Assembly (NCBI RefSeq): GCF_000701365.1
Contig: NZ_JNIK01000018.1
Span: 1-64,000, forward strand
From: Blastococcus sp. URHD0036
GTDB taxonomy: Bacteria; Actinomycetota; Actinomycetes; Mycobacteriales; Geodermatophilaceae
Length of the DNA stretch: 64,000 nucleotides
Direction of reading: 5' to 3'
Part shown: piece by piece, positions 7,484 to 16,768 of the stretch
Position numbering within the stretch: the first letter of the stretch is position 1
Layout of the letters: every line of letters begins with the position of its first letter
Notes under the pieces: generated by a model
The model's input: only the letters and a program-made list of their open reading frames with translations
What the model was told of the DNA's origin: nothing
Databases searched by the model: none
Made by a program: the position numbers and the translations under genes

Positions 7484-8949
7484 GGTCCGGCCGTCACCGG
7501 CTCGCGGCTGCGCCGGCTCCGCGTCCACAGCGCCCAGGCGGCGACGGCGAGCAGGACGCCGAGGACGATCGCGTCGGCCAGCGGACGGCCGAACCGCCGC
7601 AGCGTGGCGTCCCCTCCCGGTAGGAGGAGGAACGTGCCGGCCACCGAGCTGACGACGACGAGCACGCGGTCGGTCCGGATGCCGGTGAGCGCCAGGAACA
7701 GCAGCGGCCACAGGAAGTACCAGGGCCAGACGACGCTGCCGGTGAGCAGGACGACCACGAAGACCCACGCGGTGACCCGGATGACGCCCCACTGAGGCAC
7801 CCGGGTGAACAGCCACAGGGAGACCAGCGCGCCGACGGCCAGTGCCGCGGCGCGGACGGCGTCCAGCGGCGGGTCGTCCCGGCTGATCAGGACCGCCAGC
7901 GCGCTCGGCGGGGACAGCGGCTCGACGGCGAGCCCGGGCACCGACAGCGCCCCGGTCCACCCCCAGCCGTAGCCGGACACCGTCACCGCCGCGACGAAGA
8001 CGGCCAGTCCGGTCGCGCCGACCTGCACCAGCGTGCGGAGCCGGTCGCGCAGTTCCGTGTGCCGCCAGGCCGCGTCGATCGCGACGATGACGACGACGGC
8101 GAGGGCCATGACCTTCACCCCCGCGCCGAGGGCGCACAGCGTCGCGGCGAGGTAGGGCCGCCGCAGCAGCGCCGCCCACACCCCGGCGAGCACGAAGACG
8201 AGCATCAGCGCGTCGTTGTGGCTGCCGGAGACGGCGTGCAGCAGCACCAGCGGGTTGGCGACGGTCAGCCACAGCGACCGCGTCGGGTCCAGGCCCTGCA
8301 GCCGGGCGATCCGGACCACCACCAGGGCGATGCCCACCAGCGCGAGGACTGTCAGGACCCGGAGCGCGAGCACCATCGCGCGCGGCTCCTCGCCGAACAG
8401 CCCGGCGAGCCCGTCGAGGAGCCGGACGAACGGCGGGCTGTACGGCGAGGGGTTGTCGAGCCAGATCTCCTCCCCGCCGCGGATGCCGGGGATGTCCCCC
8501 GCCGCGCCGGGGCCGTCGACGTAGGGGTCGACGCCGTGCTGGGTGCTCGCCCCGACCGCCGCGTAGTGGTAGACGTCCGGGCTGAACAGCGGGATGCCGA
8601 CGGCCAGCGGCACGGACCACAGCACCGCCAGCCAGGCGACCGCGCGGCTGCCCGCCCCGAGCTGCAGGGCCCGCCCGAGCAGCAGCCACGCGCCGGCCAG
8701 CAGGGCGAGCGCGAGGCCGCAGAGGACCAGGGCCGGCCGGGGGCCGAGCTCGCTGCGGGTGACGGCCTCGACCTGGAAGAACCACAGGTCGCGGGCGGCG
8801 ACGTGTCGGCCGACTCCGGTCCCGGCCAGCGCCAGGTAGGTGGTGGCCAGCGTCCCGGTGACCGCGGCGGCGACGAGGGTCCACTGCCGGCGGCGGTCGG
8901 GCGCGCCCGTGCCGACGGCGCTGCGCGTGGCCGCCGTGCTGCCCGTCAC
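7480..8949 (-). CDS. MptB-like polyprenol-phosphomannose-dependent mannosyltransferase, first copy
   Basis: GT-C type integral membrane mannosyltransferase of 489 residues, a diverged tandem paralogue of the following gene. Seen: SPDVYHYAAVG, HGVDPYVDGP, NPSPYSPPF and NPLVLLHAVSGSHNDAL, plus about twelve membrane helices. SPDVY near the N-terminus would carry the catalytic acidic residue in an extracytoplasmic loop, by analogy with GT-C enzymes. GTG start at 8949 overlaps the meaB stop (GTGA), so it is translated as part of the methylmalonyl-CoA mutase operon, an unexpected partner for a cell-envelope enzyme. Function beyond the family is inferred. Confidence 0.8.
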   Translation of the reverse strand: MTGSTAATRSAVGTGAPDRRRQWTLVAAAVTGTLATTYLALAGTGVGRHVAARDLWFFQVEAVTRSELGPRPALVLCGLALALLAGAWLLLGRALQLGAGSRAVAWLAVLWSVPLAVGIPLFSPDVYHYAAVGASTQHGVDPYVDGPGAAGDIPGIRGGEEIWLDNPSPYSPPFVRLLDGLAGLFGEEPRAMVLALRVLTVLALVGIALVVVRIARLQGLDPTRSLWLTVANPLVLLHAVSGSHNDALMLVFVLAGVWAALLRRPYLAATLCALGAGVKVMALAVVVIVAIDAAWRHTELRDRLRTLVQVGATGLAVFVAAVTVSGYGWGWTGALSVPGLAVEPLSPPSALAVLISRDDPPLDAVRAAALAVGALVSLWLFTRVPQWGVIRVTAWVFVVVLLTGSVVWPWYFLWPLLFLALTGIRTDRVLVVVSSVAGTFLLLPGGDATLRRFGRPLADAIVLGVLLAVAAWALWTRSRRSREPVTAGP

Positions 8950-9944
8950 GGCGCCCCGTCGGGGCTGGCCAGGAACAGCTCGAGGAGCTCCTGCGCCGCG
9001 AGCGCCGGCGTGGCCTCCCCGGCCAGCACCGCCCGTTCCAGGTCGGGCGCCCGGCCGCGCACGCCGGGGTGGGCCCGCAGCCGGTGCTCGAGTCCGCCGC
9101 GCACCAGCTGCCAGGTCCAGCGGACCTGCTGGGTGCGGCGGCGCTCGTCGAAGGCGCCGGAGACCCGGGCGCGGTCCTGGTGCTCTACCAGCTTGGCCCA
9201 GACCTCGTCGAGGCCCTCGCCGGTCAGCCCGGCGCAGGTCATCACCGGGACGTCCCAGTCCTCGCCGTGGCCCCGGAGCATGCGGATGGCGCCGGCCAGT
9301 TCGCGGGCGGCCTTGCGGGCGTCGGCGGCACCGGGCCCGTCGGCCTTGTTGACCGCGATCACGTCGGCGATCTCGAGGATCCCGCGCTTGATCCCCTGCA
9401 GCTGGTCGCCGGTGCGCGCGAGGGTGAGGAAGAGGAAGGAGTCGACCATCTCCGCGACGGTCACCTCGGACTGGCCGACCCCGACGGTCTCGACGAGGAC
9501 GACGTCGTAGCCGGCGGCCTCGACGACGACCATCGACTCGCGGGTCGCCTGGGCCACACCGCCGAGGGTGCCCGCCGTGGGCGAGGGCCGCACGAAGGCG
9601 CGCGGGTCGACCGACAGACGCTGCATCCGCGTCTTGTCCCCGAGGATCGACCCGCCCGAGCGCGCCGACGACGGGTCGACGGCGAGGACGGCGACCTTCG
9701 CGCCCCCGCCGGTGAGCGTCACCCCGAGCTGGTCGATGAAGGTGGACTTGCCCACGCCGGGCACGCCGCTGATGCCGACGCGGCGCGCGTTCCCGGCGTG
9801 TGGCAGCAGCTCGACCAGCAGCTCCTGCGCGCGGTCCCGGTGGTCGGCCCGCCGGGACTCGACGAGCGTGATGGCGCGCGCCATCGCCCGCCGGTTCCCG
9901 GCGAGGACCCCCTCGACCAGCGCCGGGACGTCGATCTGTGCCAT
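8946..9944 (-). CDS. meaB: Methylmalonyl-CoA mutase-associated GTPase MeaB
   Basis: G3E-type P-loop GTPase of 332 residues that gates adenosylcobalamin loading and protects methylmalonyl-CoA mutase from inactivation. Seen: P-loop GVPGVGKS at residues 60-67, the base-side segment VDPSSARSGGSILGDKTRM, switch region VETVGVGQSE, and NKADG for guanine recognition. The C-terminal helical part serves dimerisation in the family. ATG start overlaps the mutB stop (ATGA), and its own stop overlaps the first mannosyltransferase start. The direct mutA-mutB-meaB order makes the assignment firm. Confidence 0.95.
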   Translation of the reverse strand: MAQIDVPALVEGVLAGNRRAMARAITLVESRRADHRDRAQELLVELLPHAGNARRVGISGVPGVGKSTFIDQLGVTLTGGGAKVAVLAVDPSSARSGGSILGDKTRMQRLSVDPRAFVRPSPTAGTLGGVAQATRESMVVVEAAGYDVVLVETVGVGQSEVTVAEMVDSFLFLTLARTGDQLQGIKRGILEIADVIAVNKADGPGAADARKAARELAGAIRMLRGHGEDWDVPVMTCAGLTGEGLDEVWAKLVEHQDRARVSGAFDERRRTQQVRWTWQLVRGGLEHRLRAHPGVRGRAPDLERAVLAGEATPALAAQELLELFLASPDGAP

Positions 9945-12151
9945 CAGTGGCCGAGCCGCTCCGACAGTGTCCGCAGCAGACCCTGGGCCGCCTCGGCGAT
10001 GACCGTGCCCGGCAGGAACACCGCGGCCGCGCCCATCTCCTTCAGCGTCGGGACGTCGTCGGGCGGGATCACGCCGCCGACCACGATGACGACGTCGTCG
10101 GCACCGAGCTCGGCCAGCGCCTCCTTGAGCGCGGGCACCAGCGTCAGGTGGCCGGCGGCCAGCGACGAGACGCCGACGACGTGCACGTCGGCCTCGACCG
10201 CCTGCCGGGCGACCTCCTCCGGCGTCTGGAACAGCGGGCCCACGTCGACGTCGAAGCCGAGGTCGGCGAACGCGGTCGCGATGACCTTCTGACCGCGGTC
10301 GTGGCCGTCCTGGCCCATCTTGGCGACCAGGATCCGGGGGCGGCGGCCCTCGGCCTCCTCGAACGCCTCCGCCATGCGGCGGGTCTCCTCCACGGGGCCT
10401 GATGCTCCTGCTTCGTCGCGGTACACACCGGAGATGGTGCGGATCTGCGCCTGGTGCCGCCCGTAGACGGCCTCCAGCGCGTCGGAGATCTCGCCCACCG
10501 TCGCCTTCGCACGGGCGGCGTCGATCGACAGCTTGAGCAGGTTGGTGTCCAGCTCGTTGCCGCGGCGGCCCTCGGCGGCGGCACGGGCGGCATCGGTCAG
10601 CCGGGACAGCGCCTCGCGGGTGGCCGGCTCGTCACGCTCGGCGCGCAGCTGCTCCAGCTTGGCGGTCTGCTCGGCCAGCACCTGGGCGTTGTCGACGCGG
10701 AGGACCTCGATCGCCTCGTCGGCGTCCACCCGGTACTTGTTCACGCCGATCACCGGCTGGCGGCCGGAGTCGATGCGGGCCTGGGTGCGGGCGGCGGCCT
10801 CCTCGATGCGCATCTTCGGGATGCCGTCGTCGATGGCCCGGGTCATGCCGCCGTGCTCGCGCACCTCCTCGATGTGCGCCCACGCCCGGCGGGCCAGGTC
10901 GTAGGTCAGCTTCTCGACGTAGGCCGAGCCGCCCCACGGGTCGGCGACCCGGGTGGTGCCCGACTCCTGCTGCAGCAGCAGCTGGGTGTTGCGGGCGATG
11001 CGGGCGGAGAAGTCGGTGGGCAGCGCCAGCGCCTCGTCCAGGGCGTTGGTGTGCAGCGACTGGGTGTGCCCCTGGGTGGCGGCCATGGCCTCCAGGCAGG
11101 TGCGGACGACGTTGTTGTAGACGTCCTGCGCGGTCAGCGACCAGCCCGAGGTCTGCGAGTGGGTGCGCAGCGACAGCGACTTGGGGTTGGTCCCGCCGGC
11201 CTGCTTCACGAGCTTCGCCCACAGCAGGCGCCCGGCCCGCATCTTGGCGACCTCCATGAAGAAGTTCATGCCGATGGCCCAGAAGAAGCTCAGCCGCGGG
11301 GCGAACGTGTCGACGTCCATCCCGGCGTCCTGGCCGGCCTTCAGGTACTCCACGCCGTCGGCCAGCGTGTACGCCAGCTCGAGATCGGCCGTCGCCCCGG
11401 CCTCCTGGATGTGGTACCCGGAGATCGAGATCGAGTTGAACCGCGGCATCTCCTGCGCGGTGAACGCGAAGATGTCGCTGATGATCTGCAGCGACGGCGT
11501 CGGCGGGTAGATGTAGGTGTTGCGGACCATGAACTCCTTGAGGATGTCGTTCTGGATGGTCCCGGCGAGCTGCGCGGGCGACACCCCCTGCTCCTCGGCG
11601 GCGACGACGTAGAGCGCCAGCACCGGCAGCACCGCGCCGTTCATGGTCATCGAGACGCTCATCTGGTCCAGCGGGATGCCGTCGAACAGCTGCCGCATGT
11701 CCAGGATCGAGTCGATCGCGACGCCGGCCATGCCGACGTCGCCCCTCACCCGCGGGTGGTCGGAGTCGTAGCCGCGGTGGGTGGCGAGGTCGAAGGCGAC
11801 CGACAGGCCCTTCTGCCCCGCGGCGAGGTTGCGCCGGTAGAAGGCGTTCGACGCCTGGGCGGTGGAGAAGCCCGCGTACTGGCGGATCGTCCACGGCTGG
11901 GTCGTGTACATCGACGGGTAGGGCCCGCGCAGGAACGGCGGGACGCCCGGGTAGGTCTCCAGGAAGTCCACCCCGGCGAGGTCCGCGGGGGTGAACAGCG
12001 GCGGGACGTCGATGCCCTCGGGCGTGTGCCAGGTGGCCTCGGCGACGCTGCGCCCGGTGGCCTCCTCGTACCGCTTGGCCCAGTCGTCGGCCGAGCCGTG
12101 CGCGGCCGGGCGGCCCAGCTCCGCGGAGCCGAAGTCGGGGATGGTGCTCAT
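9944..12151 (-). CDS. mutB: Methylmalonyl-CoA mutase, large (catalytic) subunit
   Basis: Adenosylcobalamin-dependent isomerase of 735 residues, interconverting (R)-methylmalonyl-CoA and succinyl-CoA. Seen: TIM-barrel substrate domain with [20 protein letters not shown] (CoA and substrate contacts), [19 protein letters not shown], and [13 protein letters not shown]-terminal cobalamin domain follows, with D615-G-H617-D-R-G, the DxHxxG motif whose His coordinates cobalt in base-off binding. The start ATG at 12151 overlaps the mutA stop by four bases. Product succinyl-CoA feeds the TCA cycle; sucC/sucD lie near the other end of the window. Confidence 0.97.
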   Translation of the reverse strand: MSTIPDFGSAELGRPAAHGSADDWAKRYEEATGRSVAEATWHTPEGIDVPPLFTPADLAGVDFLETYPGVPPFLRGPYPSMYTTQPWTIRQYAGFSTAQASNAFYRRNLAAGQKGLSVAFDLATHRGYDSDHPRVRGDVGMAGVAIDSILDMRQLFDGIPLDQMSVSMTMNGAVLPVLALYVVAAEEQGVSPAQLAGTIQNDILKEFMVRNTYIYPPTPSLQIISDIFAFTAQEMPRFNSISISGYHIQEAGATADLELAYTLADGVEYLKAGQDAGMDVDTFAPRLSFFWAIGMNFFMEVAKMRAGRLLWAKLVKQAGGTNPKSLSLRTHSQTSGWSLTAQDVYNNVVRTCLEAMAATQGHTQSLHTNALDEALALPTDFSARIARNTQLLLQQESGTTRVADPWGGSAYVEKLTYDLARRAWAHIEEVREHGGMTRAIDDGIPKMRIEEAAARTQARIDSGRQPVIGVNKYRVDADEAIEVLRVDNAQVLAEQTAKLEQLRAERDEPATREALSRLTDAARAAAEGRRGNELDTNLLKLSIDAARAKATVGEISDALEAVYGRHQAQIRTISGVYRDEAGASGPVEETRRMAEAFEEAEGRRPRILVAKMGQDGHDRGQKVIATAFADLGFDVDVGPLFQTPEEVARQAVEADVHVVGVSSLAAGHLTLVPALKEALAELGADDVVIVVGGVIPPDDVPTLKEMGAAAVFLPGTVIAEAAQGLLRTLSERLGH

Positions 12152-14052
12152 GCCGTCACTCCGAGCTGCTCGTGGGCGGCGCGCAGGACCTGCAGCGCGT
12201 CGCATCCGGCGTACACGTACCCGTCGACGCCGTCCACGTCCAGCGACGGCTTCCCGGCGAGCCACACGGAGGTGGCCCCGGCGGCCCGCAGCTCGGCGGC
12301 GAGGGCGGCGGCCGACGCGGCGTAGTCCTTGTCGGTGCCGCAGATGCAGGCGACCGTCGTCCCCGCGTCCGCGAGCCCGGCGGCGCCGTCGGCGGCGGGG
12401 GTCTCCAGGCCGCCGGCCTGGAAGAGGTTCGCGGCGAACGAGGCGCGGGCGGTGTGCCGGGCCTCCGGGCCGATGGTGGCGAGGTACACCCTCGGGCGCG
12501 ACGCGGCGGAGTCCGCGGCGTCGCGCAGCTCCTCGAAGTCCTGCGCCGCACGCACGCGGGGCAGCCCACCCGGGCCGGTCGGGAGCACCTCCGCCGCCGG
12601 CTTCCGCTGCGGAAGCTTCTCGGTGAGGTTCGGGAACTCGCTGACGCCGGTGATCGCATCGGAGCGCTTGGCCAGACGCTTCCGCCGCTCCTCCCACGCC
12701 GCGGCCAGGCGGTCGCGGACCAGCCCGTCGGCCAGCGCCCGGACGATGCCGCCGGCCCGCTCGATCTCGGTGAACCAGGCCCAGGCGGCCTGGGCCAGCT
12801 CCTCGGTGAGCGACTCGACGTACCAGGAGCCGCCGGCCGGGTCGAGCACGCGGGCCAGGGACCCCTCCTCGACCAGCAGGCTCTGGGTGTTGCGGGCGAT
12901 CCGCCGGGAGAAGGCGTCGGGCAGGCCGAGCGCGGCGTCGAACGGCTGGACGGTGACGACGTCGGCGCCGCCCACGCCCGCGGCGAAGCAGGCGACCGTG
13001 GTCCGCAGCATGTTGACCCAGGGGTCGCGGCGGGTCGTCATCACCGACGAGGTGACGGCGTGCTGACGCTGGCCGCGGACGTCGGCGGAGGCACCGGAGA
13101 GCTCGCCCACCCGGTCCCACAGCCGGCGGGCGGCCCGCAGCGCCGCGATCGTCGTGAACTGGTCGGCGGTGGCCGAGTAGCGGAACTCCAGCTGGCCGAA
13201 CGCCTCGTCGACGGTCAGCCCGGCGTCCGTCAGCGCGCGCAGGTAGGCCGCACCGGCGGCCAGCGAGCAGCCCAGCTCCTCGACGGCACCGCCGCCCGCG
13301 TCGGCGAACACGGTCCCGTCGACGACGACGGTGCGCAGGCCGGTGTGCGCCGACGCGCGCCGGGCGACGTCGGCGAGGCCGGAGAGGTCCTGCTCCTCCC
13401 CCGTCGCCGCCTGCACGCCGATCGGGTCGAGGCCCAGCGAGCCGCCGGGGGCGACGTCGTCGCGGCCCTCGATCAGGGAGAGGAAGGCTTCCGCCGCCAG
13501 CAGGCCGCCCTGCACCGTCACCGGGGCGAGGTCGAGGTAGACGTCGGCCAGCACGTCGCCGAGCGACTGCACCGGCACCGCGCCCTCGCCGAGCACCAGC
13601 CAGAGGGAGGAGACGCCGTTCTCCAGGTCGGCCGCGATCGCCTCGCGGGTGGCGGCGACGTCGGGGTCGGCGTGCCGCTGGCGGACGTCCCAGCCGGCCG
13701 GCACGTCAGTGTCCGCTCCCCCGGCCGCGGTCTCGCCCGCGGCGCCGGCGCGGGCACCGCGCACGAAGGGCGGGAGCCCGGGCACGCCCGCCGCCGACGG
13801 CAGGTCGCCGGCGTCCTCGGCGGTGTACAGCGGGGCGACGGAGACGCCGGTGGCCACGGTGCGACGGAGGGCGTCCTCGGGGTGCTCCGGCAGGTCCTCG
13901 CGGCCGGCCTTGCGCAGCACGCCGGCGAGGAGTCCGCGCCACTGCTCGCGGGTGGCCGCGGGGAACTCGCCCGCCAGCACGAGGTCCTCGGGGACCTCGT
14001 GCTCGGCCGGGACGTCGGCGTCCGCCGGGGCGGGCTGAGCGGGGGCATCCAT
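12148..14052 (-). CDS. mutA: Methylmalonyl-CoA mutase, small subunit
   Basis: Structural partner of MutB, 634 residues. It shares the barrel and a cobalamin-like C-terminal domain, but the C-terminal segment reads [13 protein letters not shown] where MutB has DGHDRG, so the cobalt-binding His motif is absent, as expected for the small subunit. An Ala/Pro-rich N-terminus (about 1-20) precedes the conserved [10 protein letters not shown] region. Start ATG 14052 has GGAG about eleven bases upstream. The gap to the preceding amidohydrolase stop is 55 bases, so this may be the first gene of the mut unit. ATGA overlap with mutB. Confidence 0.95.
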   Translation of the reverse strand: MDAPAQPAPADADVPAEHEVPEDLVLAGEFPAATREQWRGLLAGVLRKAGREDLPEHPEDALRRTVATGVSVAPLYTAEDAGDLPSAAGVPGLPPFVRGARAGAAGETAAGGADTDVPAGWDVRQRHADPDVAATREAIAADLENGVSSLWLVLGEGAVPVQSLGDVLADVYLDLAPVTVQGGLLAAEAFLSLIEGRDDVAPGGSLGLDPIGVQAATGEEQDLSGLADVARRASAHTGLRTVVVDGTVFADAGGGAVEELGCSLAAGAAYLRALTDAGLTVDEAFGQLEFRYSATADQFTTIAALRAARRLWDRVGELSGASADVRGQRQHAVTSSVMTTRRDPWVNMLRTTVACFAAGVGGADVVTVQPFDAALGLPDAFSRRIARNTQSLLVEEGSLARVLDPAGGSWYVESLTEELAQAAWAWFTEIERAGGIVRALADGLVRDRLAAAWEERRKRLAKRSDAITGVSEFPNLTEKLPQRKPAAEVLPTGPGGLPRVRAAQDFEELRDAADSAASRPRVYLATIGPEARHTARASFAANLFQAGGLETPAADGAAGLADAGTTVACICGTDKDYAASAAALAAELRAAGATSVWLAGKPSLDVDGVDGYVYAGCDALQVLRAAHEQLGVTA

Positions 14053-14107
14053 CAGTCGGGCTCCGGTGCAACAGGGGTGGCGGAGAGGCGGTGCGCTGGG
14101 GAGTTTT

Positions 14108-15358
14108 CTACCGGCGTTCGCGCGGCGCCGGTCGCCCGGGGGCCGGGGACCGCCCTTCCGAGGAGGTCCCGACATCGGCGACCAGCGCGTGCAGCGCCGT
14201 CCGGGCGAGCAGCCGGACACCCACCCCGATCGCGCGCTCGTCCACGTCGAAGGTGCCGCGGTGCAGGTCCAGGGGCGGTCCGCCGCCGTGGGTGCCCAGC
14301 CGGGCCAGGGCGATCGGCAGGACGTCGGCGAACCAGCCGAAGTCCTCCCCACCCATGCTCTGCGGCGAGAGCCGGACGCCGTCGGCGCCGACGGTCTCCA
14401 TCGCCGCCGCGCGCAGCAGCGAGACGGCACGGGGGTCGTTGACGACGGGCGGGACCCCCCGCACGTAGTCGACCTCGACGCCGGCCCCGGTCGGCGCGAC
14501 CACCTTCTCCACCAGCGCGTGCAGCAGGTCCTCGGCCGACTGCCAGGCGTCGCGGTCCAGCACCCGGACGGTGCCGCGCAGCTGGCCGCGCTGCGGGATC
14601 GCGTTGGCCGCGACGCCGGCGTTGACCGCGCCCCACACCACGGACATCCCGGCGCGCGGGTCGACCTGGCGCGAGAGCAGCCCCGGGAGGTCGGTGATGA
14701 GCCGGCCGAGCGCGTCGACGAGGTCGACGGTCAGCTGCGGCCGCGCCGTGTGCCCGCCCGGCCCGGTGAGGACGACGTCCATGCGGTCGCAGGCCGCGGT
14801 GATCGCGCCGGTGCGCAGCCCGACGGTGCCCGCCGGGATCGACGGGTCGCAGTGCAGGGCGAACGCCCGGGACGCGCCGTCGAGGACCCCCGCCGCCACC
14901 ACCTCGGTGGCACCGCCGGGAACCGTCTCCTCGGCCGGCTGGAAGACCAGGCGGACGGTCCCGGGGAGGTCGTCGAGCTCGGCCAGCGCCAGGGCCGCGC
15001 CGAGGACGACGGTCGTGTGCACGTCGTGTCCGCACGCGTGGCACATGCCCTCGCGGGTCGAGGCGTAGGGCACGTCCTTGAGGTCGGCCAGCGGCAGCGC
15101 GTCGATGTCCCCGCGGAGCACCACCGTCGGCCCGTCCCCGCCGCCGACCTCGACCACCAGGCCGGTGCCGGTCGGCAGCCGCTTGGGCGAGAGGCCCGCC
15201 CCGCGCAGCTTGTGCTCGATGAACGAGGTCGTCTCGAACTCGGCGTAGGCCAGCTCGGGATGGGCGTGCAGGTGCCGGCGCACGGAGACGAGGTGCTGCG
15301 CGTGCGCCGTCGTCCACCGGTCGACCGCGGCACCGGCCTCCTCGACGACCGACGTCAC
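14108..15358 (-). CDS. M20-family amidohydrolase
   Basis: Metal-dependent amidohydrolase/carboxypeptidase of 416 residues (hippurate / N-acyl amino acid hydrolase subgroup, M20D-like). Seen: HLHAHPELAYAEFET, RGDIDALPL, HACGHDVHTTVVLG (metal ligands), QPAEETVPGGA with the catalytic Glu pair, GPGGHTARP in the dimerisation domain, and SMGGEDFGWF near the C-terminus. Family members cleave N-acyl or N-carbamoyl amide bonds; the substrate here is not determined. GTG start at 15358 overlaps the stop of the GCS2-type ligase (GTGA). M. tuberculosis has the related amiA1/amiB1 at the equivalent place beside deoD. Confidence 0.88.
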   Translation of the reverse strand: MTSVVEEAGAAVDRWTTAHAQHLVSVRRHLHAHPELAYAEFETTSFIEHKLRGAGLSPKRLPTGTGLVVEVGGGDGPTVVLRGDIDALPLADLKDVPYASTREGMCHACGHDVHTTVVLGAALALAELDDLPGTVRLVFQPAEETVPGGATEVVAAGVLDGASRAFALHCDPSIPAGTVGLRTGAITAACDRMDVVLTGPGGHTARPQLTVDLVDALGRLITDLPGLLSRQVDPRAGMSVVWGAVNAGVAANAIPQRGQLRGTVRVLDRDAWQSAEDLLHALVEKVVAPTGAGVEVDYVRGVPPVVNDPRAVSLLRAAAMETVGADGVRLSPQSMGGEDFGWFADVLPIALARLGTHGGGPPLDLHRGTFDVDERAIGVGVRLLARTALHALVADVGTSSEGRSPAPGRPAPRERR

Positions 15359-16491
15359 GAGCCGAGCCCGTCGCGGAACTCGACGACGAGCGCGTCGACG
15401 ACGGCCCGCAGGTCTCCCCCGTGCGCCGCCGCGACCGCGCGCTGACGCTGGTAGGAGGCACCGGCGGCCAGGACCCGCTCGACGTCGGCGAGCTGCTCCG
15501 CGCAGTCGAGGCGGCGGGCGGTGGGCTCGAGCTCCTCGGCGAGGTCGAGCAGCGCCTGGCGGACCGGCCGGACGGTGCCCTTCTCGTCGGTCACGATGTC
15601 GGCGTCCAGGCCGTAGCGGGCGGCCCGCCACTTGTTCTCCCGCAGCACCCAGCTGGGCGGGGTGGGGAGGGTGTAGCCGCGGTCGAGCTGGGTGTCGAAC
15701 TGCTCGACCAGGCACTGGGAGAACGCAGCCACGACGCCGATCTCGTCGAGCGTGGGCAGTCCGTCGCAGATCCGCAGCTCCACGGTGCCGAAGTCCGGGT
15801 GCGGGCGGATGTCCCACCACACCTCGCGGACGCTCTCGATGGCGTTGGTGGAGATGAGCGTCTCCATGTAGGTCTCGAACTCGTCCCAGCCGGAGAGCTG
15901 GTAGGGCAGCCCGGCGGTGGGCATCGCCTCGAACACCTTGCTGCGCGCCGACGCCAGCCCGGTGTCGGCGCCGACCCAGTACGGCGAGGACGCCGACAGC
16001 GCGAGGAAGTGCGGCACGTACTGGGTGAGCGCGTTGACGATCGGCACGGCCTTCTCCGGCGCCCGCACCCCGACGTGCACGTGGACGCCGAAGATCTGCA
16101 GCCGGCGGGCCAGCCACTGCATCTTCTCGACCAGCAGCGCGTAGCGCTCCTTCGGCGAGATCAGCTGCGTCTGCCAGTCGGTGAACGGGTGGGTGCCGGC
16201 GCACATGAGGTCCAGCCCGCGCCGGTCGGCGGCCGCCACGACCTGCGCGACGGTGCCGGCCAGGTCGGCCTGCGCCTCGGCCACGGTCGTGCAGACGCCG
16301 GTGATGACCTCGATCGTCGACTGGAGGAGCTCGTGCTTGGCCTTCTCCGGCTCCTCGGCTCCCTCGGGGGTCAGCTCCTGGAGGATCTCGACGGCGCCGG
16401 CGGTCAGCTCGCGGGTCTCGCGGTCGACCAGCTGCAGCTCCCACTCGACGCCGAGACTGGCGCGCTCGGAGGAGTTGAAGGGGATCTGCAC
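15355..16491 (-). CDS. GCS2-family carboxylate-amine ligase (YbdK-type glutamate-cysteine ligase-like)
   Basis: ATP-dependent ligase-like protein of 378 residues. Seen: LGVEWELQLVD near the N-terminus, AGTHPFTDWQ, QIFGVHVHVGV, SASSPYWVGADTGLAS, ELRICDGLPT and ENKWRAARYGLDA, the conserved strings of the YbdK / GCS2 family. Members have weak gamma-glutamylcysteine synthetase activity or unknown carboxylate-amine ligase roles. Since actinobacteria make mycothiol, glutathione synthesis is not assumed. GTG start at 16491 lies six bases after a TAGGAT -10 box, so it is probably leaderless. It is coupled to the downstream M20 amidohydrolase, a ligase and hydrolase pair. Confidence 0.85.
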   Translation of the reverse strand: MQIPFNSSERASLGVEWELQLVDRETRELTAGAVEILQELTPEGAEEPEKAKHELLQSTIEVITGVCTTVAEAQADLAGTVAQVVAAADRRGLDLMCAGTHPFTDWQTQLISPKERYALLVEKMQWLARRLQIFGVHVHVGVRAPEKAVPIVNALTQYVPHFLALSASSPYWVGADTGLASARSKVFEAMPTAGLPYQLSGWDEFETYMETLISTNAIESVREVWWDIRPHPDFGTVELRICDGLPTLDEIGVVAAFSQCLVEQFDTQLDRGYTLPTPPSWVLRENKWRAARYGLDADIVTDEKGTVRPVRQALLDLAEELEPTARRLDCAEQLADVERVLAAGASYQRQRAVAAAHGGDLRAVVDALVVEFRDGLGS

Positions 16492-16503
16492 CCGCAGATC
16501 CTA
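16489..16503 (-). promoter_or_regulatory. Leaderless-type promoter of the GCS2-type ligase gene
   Basis: TAGGAT on the minus strand (16503-16498), then six bases, then the GTG at 16491. There is no convincing Shine-Dalgarno. It is the same hexamer as the promoter of the divergent HNH gene. Confidence 0.55.
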
Positions 16504-16574
16504 TGGACGATCACGCTGTTCCACCGGCTGAGCGGGGCGCGTTCCCCCGATGGGTTGTGCATCGCGACCCCGCA

Positions 16575-16598
16575 CGGTTCTCCCGGTCAGGAGAACCG
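16575..16598. repeat. 9-bp inverted repeat in the divergent intergenic region
   Basis: CGGTTCTCC at 16575-16583 and GGAGAACCG at 16590-16598 form a perfect inverted repeat with a six-base centre. It lies in the 267-bp gap between the minus-strand ligase gene and the plus-strand HNH gene, about 84 bases upstream of the ligase start. It is a candidate operator or an end of the 13E12-type element. Nothing else recognisable was seen in this gap apart from the two promoters and the SOS-like box. Confidence 0.4.
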
Positions 16599-16746
16599 CG
16601 CTCGGTCCGCGGTTCGCGGCACGCAGGGTCGGCCCCCGGTGGGCGGGGACCAGGAGCTCTGTCGCCCACCGGGTCAATGGCCCGGTGGAATCTGTGGACA
16701 ACGCCCTGAGCTGGGAATTCATGGCGTCGAGCCGCTGCTCAGCCGA

Positions 16747-16761
16747 TAGGATCCGTACATG
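16747..16761 (+). promoter_or_regulatory. Leaderless-type promoter of the DUF222-HNH gene
   Basis: -10 box TAGGAT (16747-16752), six bases, then ATG at 16759. The SOS-like box begins directly after the -10, so a bound repressor would cover the transcript start. Confidence 0.6.
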
Positions 16762-16768
16762 TGTTCGA
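16753..16768 (+). promoter_or_regulatory. Probable LexA (SOS) box overlapping the start codon
   Basis: The sequence CCGTAC-ATGT-GTTCGA matches the mycobacterial/actinobacterial SOS consensus TCGAAC-N4-GTTCGA at 10 of 12 positions, with a perfect right half. The ATG of the HNH gene is inside the N4 spacer. LexA control of 13E12-family genes is documented in M. tuberculosis, so this assignment is consistent with the gene family. Confidence 0.6.

Noticed and set aside
5975-8884. One 969-codon minus-strand open frame
   Set aside because: Only the part from GTG 7483 is coding; upstream of that the real frame is the first mannosyltransferase in another phase, shown by its intact motifs and the GTGA junction.
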